The notes under the pieces: model-generated
The model's database searches: none
The model's input: the letters and a program-made list of their open reading frames with translations, nothing else
Told to the model about the DNA's origin: nothing
From: an uncultured Terriglobus sp.
GTDB taxonomy: Bacteria > Acidobacteriota > Terriglobia > Terriglobales > Acidobacteriaceae
Direction of reading: 5' to 3'
Assembly (NCBI GenBank): GCA_937859825.1
Contig: CALMAP010000125.1
Location: 1-8,929, forward strand
Length of the DNA stretch: 8,929 nt
Translations under genes and position numbers: made by a program
Shown here: one piece after another, positions 5,172 to 8,929 of the stretch
Layout of the letters: every line of letters starts with the position of its first letter
Position numbering within the stretch: the first letter of the stretch is position 1

Positions 5172-5693
5172 ATGATGGCCGGACAGCAGGCTTTGGGAGA
5201 GAAGGCGGATTTCGCCGTCACAACAGAACTGACGGTTAATGGCCGTTCCCACACGTTGCAGGTTGAGCCCTGGACTTCTTTGCTTGACCTGCTTCGCGAG
5301 GAGCTGCAATTGACAGGGAGCAAGAAGGGCTGCGACCACGGCCAGTGCGGGGCGTGCACCGTGCTGGTGAACGGTGTACGCGTGAATAGCTGCCTTTGCC
5401 TCGCTGTGATGCACGATGGGGATGAAGTCACGACGCTCGAAGGTCTTGGGAGCGAAGGAACCCTTTCCCCGATGCAGCAGTCCTGTGTGGACCAGGATGG
5501 CTACCAGTGCGGGTATTGCACACCGGGTCAGATCTGCTCTGCCGTGGGCATGCTGAAGGAAGGCCATGCCAAGACAGAAGCTGATATTCGTGAACAATTG
5601 AGCGGGAACGTGTGCCGCTGCGGAGCGTACCCGAACATTGTCGCCGCAGTGAAGCACGTCATGAGCATGGGCCAGACGGAAGGTGGGCGATGA
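5172..5693 (+). CDS. paoA: Aldehyde oxidoreductase, 2x[2Fe-2S] iron-sulfur subunit (PaoA/YagT-like)
   Basis: This is the small electron-transfer subunit of a xanthine-oxidase-family molybdenum hydroxylase, 173 residues. A plant-ferredoxin-like domain (about 16-90) binds the first cluster through C54, C59, C62 and C74 (CDHGQCGAC ... C). The four-helix domain binds the second through C113, C116, C148 and C150 (QCGYC ... CRC). It passes electrons from the molybdenum site to the FAD subunit. E. coli PaoA begins with a twin-arginine signal that exports the whole complex to the periplasm. Here the N-terminus (MMAGQQALGEKADF) has no RR motif and no hydrophobic stretch, and an in-frame stop at 5127 excludes a longer form, so the complex should be cytoplasmic. 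Two adjacent ATG codons (5172 and 5175) follow the GGAGG at 5163-5167; the second has the better spacing (7 nt). The gene overlaps the next by ATGA. Confidence 0.95.
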   Translation: MMAGQQALGEKADFAVTTELTVNGRSHTLQVEPWTSLLDLLREELQLTGSKKGCDHGQCGACTVLVNGVRVNSCLCLAVMHDGDEVTTLEGLGSEGTLSPMQQSCVDQDGYQCGYCTPGQICSAVGMLKEGHAKTEADIREQLSGNVCRCGAYPNIVAAVKHVMSMGQTEGGR

Positions 5694-6688
5694 ACAACTT
5701 TCAGTATGTACGTGCCGAAGGTCTGGACGGTGCTGCCCGGTTTGTCGCAGGGCACGCCGGAGCGAAGTTCATCGGTGGCGGAACGAACCTCGTCGATCTG
5801 ATGAAGTACAACGTCGAGAAACCCTCGGCGCTGGTGGATTTGAATCGGCTTTCCATGCGCGACGTTTCGGAGCTGCCGGACGGCGGTCTGCGAATCGGCG
5901 CGTCCGTGACCAACAGTGACGTTGCGTACCATCCCACTGTTTCGACGCATTACCCACTGCTGTCACGCGCCATCCTGGCCGGTGCCAGCGCGCAACTCCG
6001 CAACAAGGCGACCACCGGCGGCAACCTGCTGCAGCGCACGCGCTGCGTTTATTTCTACGACACAGCGACGCCCTGCAACAAGCGTGAGCCCGGAACCGGA
6101 TGTCCGGCAAAAGAGGGTATCAATCGCACCCTGGCCATCCTCGGCACAAGCGTGTCGTGCATCGCGACGCACCCTTCTGACATGTGTGTGGCGCTTGCAG
6201 CGCTGGGTGCCGTGGTACAGGTGACGGGTCCGGGCGGCAGTCGCAGCATTCGCTTTGAAGAGTTTCATCGTTTGCCGGGGGACCATCCTGAAATAGACAC
6301 CACGCTGACGGCGGACGAAATCATCACCTCCGTCGATCTTCCCAAGACCGGCTATGCCGGCCACTCCGCGTATATCAAGGTGAGGGATCGACAGTCGTAC
6401 GCCTTCGCTCTGGTCTCTGTAGCGGCAGGCCTTGAAGTCACGGACGGAGTGATTGCCGGGGCGGCCGTCGCGCTCGGAGGCGTGGCACACAAGCCTTGGA
6501 GAAATTCGCAGCTGGAGCAGCAACTTTTGGTCGGCAAGCCTGCCAACCGCGATACCTACCATGAGTTCCAGCGCGCTCTTTTAGTGGGTGCGCAGGGGTA
6601 CGGCGAGAACGACTTCAAATTGAAGCTGGCACCGGTCACCGTAGTGCGTGCATTGGAGCAGGCCGCCCACGAAGGAGAACAGGCATGA
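5690..6688 (+). CDS. paoB: Aldehyde oxidoreductase, FAD-binding subunit with [4Fe-4S] loop (PaoB/YagS-like)
   Basis: The 332-residue flavoprotein subunit of the molybdenum hydroxylase. The FAD site is shown by KFIGGGTNLVDLMK (26-39) and TTGGNLLQ (108-115), and a CO-dehydrogenase-flavoprotein C-terminal domain (about 220-325) follows. The insertion after TTGGNLLQRTRC carries four cysteines, C119, C129, C138 and C157, in the order found in E. coli PaoB (RC-PYF, PCNKREPG-GC and HC/IATHPSDM). There they bind an additional [4Fe-4S] cluster, which is characteristic of the PaoABC subgroup and absent from ordinary xanthine dehydrogenases. The start at 5690 is chosen because ATGA overlaps the stop of the preceding gene and gives the family start MNNFQYVRA; a longer frame from 5612 lies wholly inside the previous gene. 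The subunit transfers electrons from the 2Fe-2S clusters to an external acceptor, which this sequence does not identify. Confidence 0.95.
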   Translation: MNNFQYVRAEGLDGAARFVAGHAGAKFIGGGTNLVDLMKYNVEKPSALVDLNRLSMRDVSELPDGGLRIGASVTNSDVAYHPTVSTHYPLLSRAILAGASAQLRNKATTGGNLLQRTRCVYFYDTATPCNKREPGTGCPAKEGINRTLAILGTSVSCIATHPSDMCVALAALGAVVQVTGPGGSRSIRFEEFHRLPGDHPEIDTTLTADEIITSVDLPKTGYAGHSAYIKVRDRQSYAFALVSVAAGLEVTDGVIAGAAVALGGVAHKPWRNSQLEQQLLVGKPANRDTYHEFQRALLVGAQGYGENDFKLKLAPVTVVRALEQAAHEGEQA

Positions 6689-8919
6689 ACACCCATCTGA
6701 TCGGCACAGACGTGAATCGTATCGACGGACCGGCCAAAGTGTCCGGCGCGGCCAAGTACGCCGCAGAGTTCTTCGCGTCAGACATGTTGTATGCGGTGGT
6801 TGTTTCAGGTGCGATTGCACATGGTGAAGTCGACAGCATCGACACCGCTGCGGCAATGAAGGTCCCCGGCGCCATGGAGGTGTTCAGCCACAAAAACCGG
6901 CCGCACATGGCCTGGTTCAACAAGTCGTACCTTGACGAGGACGCCCCCACCGACGGCAAGCCGCTTCGTCCCTTGTACGACGAAAAGATTCATCATAGCG
7001 GTCAGCCGGTTGCGCTCTGTGTTGCCGAAACGTTTGAGGCAGCACGGGCCATGTCCAGGCTGGTCGAAGTGTCATACAAGGCATTGACGCACCAGACCGA
7101 CATGACCTTCGCAGTACAGGAAGCGAAGAAGGTTGAGAAATCGAATCGTGCAGGCATTGAGCCGCCACCCAAGAACCGCGGCAATTCAGCTCAGGCGTAT
7201 GCCGACGCGCCCGTAAAGCTTGCCAAGGGGTACTTGTCGCCCACGGAGATCCACAACCCGATTGAGCTGTTCGCCACCACCGTCATCGTGAACGAAGACA
7301 AGACGATGACGATCTACGACAAAACGCAAAGCGTCACCAACAGCCAGATGCTGGTTTGCAACGCGCTCGGCCTTTCCAAGGACGACGTCCGCGTAGAAAG
7401 TCCGTTTGTTGGAGGCGCGTTTGGATCGGCATTGCGGCCGCAATACCAGCTGATCCTTGCTGCGATGGCGGCGAAGGCGCTGAAGCGGTCGGTCCGGTTG
7501 ACGCTTACGAGAGACCAGATGTTCACTCTCAGCCATCGGCCGGAAACGCTGCAGGAGATCCGCCTCGGTGCCAACACGGACGGTACCCTGCTCGCGATGC
7601 ATAACGAATCGTTGCAGGCCACCTCGCGTTACGAGAACTACTTTGAAGTCATCGCGAACTGGAGCGGCCTGAGCTATCTCTGCGAAAACGCCACCATGGA
7701 AGAGAAAACGGTGTCCATGGATATCTCCACTCCAGGCGATATGCGAGCACCTGGCGCTGTACAGGGCGTTTGGGCGATAGAAACGGCAATGGACGAACTG
7801 GCCGTCGCCACGGGGCGCGATCCCGTCGATTTGAGACTGCAGAACTATGCCGAGAAAGACCAGAACCACGGGAAAAAGTATTCCAGCAAGGAATTGAAAG
7901 CCTGTTATGCGCAGGGAGCGGCGATGTTTCGCTGGAACGAACGCAAGCCAACCCCGCGCACGGAACGCCGAGGAACTGCCCTGGTTGGAAGGGGCATGGC
8001 TGGCGGCGTTTGGGAATCTCCGCAGATGCCTGCTGCCGCAAAGGCAACACTCGCGCCGGACGGCACGTTGACGGTCGCCAGCGGCACGGCCGATATCGGC
8101 ACCGGCACCTACACCGTGATGGCGATTCTTGCGGGCGAAGCACTTGGTCTGCCGCTTGCAAAGGTGATTGTGAAGCTGGGGGATTCGGAGCTACCGGTAG
8201 CACCGCTCGAAGGGGGATCCTGGACCGTTTCTTCTGTCGGCACAGCCGTTACAGAAGCGTGCAAGGCTGTTGCGGAGAAGGTTTTCAAGCTCGCCTCCGG
8301 GCTCGACGATTCGCCCTTGAAACACGCATCATTCAACGACGTGGAATTCGCGGATGAACGGATTTCCTTGCGCAGCGATTCCGCGAAGTTCGTGACCCTG
8401 GCTGCCGCGCTGGCGGCGGGCAACGGCCAACCGATCGAGGAGAAAACCAAGGCGGGGCCGAACTTGCTGAAGCAGCACGGCTATAAGAGCTACACTCACT
8501 CCGCTGTGTTTGCAGAAGTCGAGGTGGACGAAGATTTCGGCACCGTGTCGGTGTGCCGCGTGGTGAGCGCGATTGCGGGCGGCCGCATCATCAATCACGA
8601 AGCGGCCCGCAGTCAGATTCTTGGCGGGGTGGTTTGGGGCATAGGCATGGCTCTTCAGGAGCAGGCTGAAACTGACCATCAGTTCGGTCGCATCATGAAC
8701 CACAATCTGGCCGAGTACCATGTACCGGTAAACGCCGACGTGCATGACATTGAAGTCATCTTCGTCAAAGAGGAGGACGACATCGTCAACCCGATCGGCG
8801 CGAAAGGCTTGGGAGAGATCGGACTCGTCGGCGTGGCTGCTGCTATTGGAAACGCAATCTACAACGCGACGGGCAAACGCATCCGCGAGCTGCCCATCAC
8901 GCTAGACAAACTCATCTGA
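6685..8919 (+). CDS. paoC: Aldehyde oxidoreductase, molybdopterin catalytic subunit (PaoC/YagR-like)
   Basis: A 744-residue large subunit of the xanthine-oxidase family, full length for PaoC-type enzymes. The aldehyde oxidase/xanthine dehydrogenase hammerhead domain is about 15-130. The molybdopterin-binding domain includes VGGAFG (243-247), MRAPG (353-357), the cofactor-binding segment GTADIGTGTYTVMA (about 470-483) and the C-terminal GLGEIGLVG, whose Glu711 corresponds to the catalytic glutamate that activates the metal-bound hydroxyl. The reaction is hydroxylation of an aldehyde to the carboxylic acid with water as oxygen source. E. coli PaoABC prefers aromatic aldehydes and uses the cytosine dinucleotide form of the cofactor; both properties are likely but not proven here. 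The start overlaps the previous stop by ATGA, so translation is coupled. A maturation protein of the XdhC/PaoD family would be expected downstream, but the window ends 10 bp after the stop. Confidence 0.96.
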   Translation: MNTHLIGTDVNRIDGPAKVSGAAKYAAEFFASDMLYAVVVSGAIAHGEVDSIDTAAAMKVPGAMEVFSHKNRPHMAWFNKSYLDEDAPTDGKPLRPLYDEKIHHSGQPVALCVAETFEAARAMSRLVEVSYKALTHQTDMTFAVQEAKKVEKSNRAGIEPPPKNRGNSAQAYADAPVKLAKGYLSPTEIHNPIELFATTVIVNEDKTMTIYDKTQSVTNSQMLVCNALGLSKDDVRVESPFVGGAFGSALRPQYQLILAAMAAKALKRSVRLTLTRDQMFTLSHRPETLQEIRLGANTDGTLLAMHNESLQATSRYENYFEVIANWSGLSYLCENATMEEKTVSMDISTPGDMRAPGAVQGVWAIETAMDELAVATGRDPVDLRLQNYAEKDQNHGKKYSSKELKACYAQGAAMFRWNERKPTPRTERRGTALVGRGMAGGVWESPQMPAAAKATLAPDGTLTVASGTADIGTGTYTVMAILAGEALGLPLAKVIVKLGDSELPVAPLEGGSWTVSSVGTAVTEACKAVAEKVFKLASGLDDSPLKHASFNDVEFADERISLRSDSAKFVTLAAALAAGNGQPIEEKTKAGPNLLKQHGYKSYTHSAVFAEVEVDEDFGTVSVCRVVSAIAGGRIINHEAARSQILGGVVWGIGMALQEQAETDHQFGRIMNHNLAEYHVPVNADVHDIEVIFVKEEDDIVNPIGAKGLGEIGLVGVAAAIGNAIYNATGKRIRELPITLDKLI

Positions 8920-8929
8920 GGCTGCATTA

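Noticed and set aside
5963..6562. 199-residue minus-strand open frame inside the FAD subunit
   Set aside because: The plus-strand frame has unmistakable FAD and cysteine motifs over the same bases; the antisense frame has no recognisable domain and reflects GC-rich codon bias.
7186..7869. 227-residue minus-strand open frame inside the molybdopterin subunit
   Set aside because: It is antisense to a region holding the GGAFG and MRAPG motifs and has no recognisable domain of its own.

Overview
The window is a bacterial chromosomal segment of moderately high GC, densely packed with genes for small-molecule redox and detoxification chemistry. Nothing in it is diagnostic of a phylum. The mix (PaoABC-type aldehyde oxidoreductase, small catalase-like proteins, an HxlR regulator, a SnoaL-like protein) is common in soil bacteria. 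My guess is Acidobacteriota or a proteobacterial soil lineage, but this is inference only. I see no tRNA, rRNA, CRISPR array or complete insertion sequence.

Left arm (1-3707, all on the minus strand). Read in the direction of transcription, it holds an alpha/beta hydrolase of the cofactor-free haloperoxidase/arylesterase type, two tandem paralogous catalase-like heme proteins, and a zinc alcohol dehydrogenase of the YahK/cinnamyl-alcohol-dehydrogenase type whose 3' part lies outside the window. Gaps of 71, 98 and 145 bp and good ribosome binding sites suggest one operon, perhaps with a secondary start before the dehydrogenase. An HxlR-family winged-helix regulator (3824-4216, plus strand) is divergently transcribed and probably controls this operon. 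The 116-bp divergent region has a small palindrome and a TATACT hexamer placed so that the hxlR mRNA would be leaderless.

Middle (4217-5171). A junction-like region holds a long hairpin (4271-4311), a minus-strand C-terminal remnant of an HU-family DNA-binding protein missing the residues of its beta-arm tip (4319-4453), and, beginning 5 bp beyond the remnant, a SnoaL-like ester-cyclase-fold protein (4459-4932) with its own hairpin terminator. A 178-bp leader without a gene follows.

Right arm (5172-8919, plus strand). Three genes with ATGA overlaps encode a molybdenum hydroxylase of the PaoABC (YagTSR) type: a 2x[2Fe-2S] subunit, an FAD subunit with the extra four-cysteine [4Fe-4S] loop, and the molybdopterin subunit with its C-terminal catalytic Glu. 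The iron-sulfur subunit lacks the Tat signal of E. coli PaoA, so the complex is predicted to be cytoplasmic.

Together the two arms suggest local handling of reactive carbonyls and peroxides: alcohol/aldehyde interconversion (dehydrogenase), aldehyde oxidation to acid (PaoABC), and peroxide or hydroperoxide chemistry (catalase-like pair, perhaps the hydrolase). An HxlR regulator, a family that often senses electrophiles or quinones, sits in the middle. This functional link is inference from gene neighbourhood.
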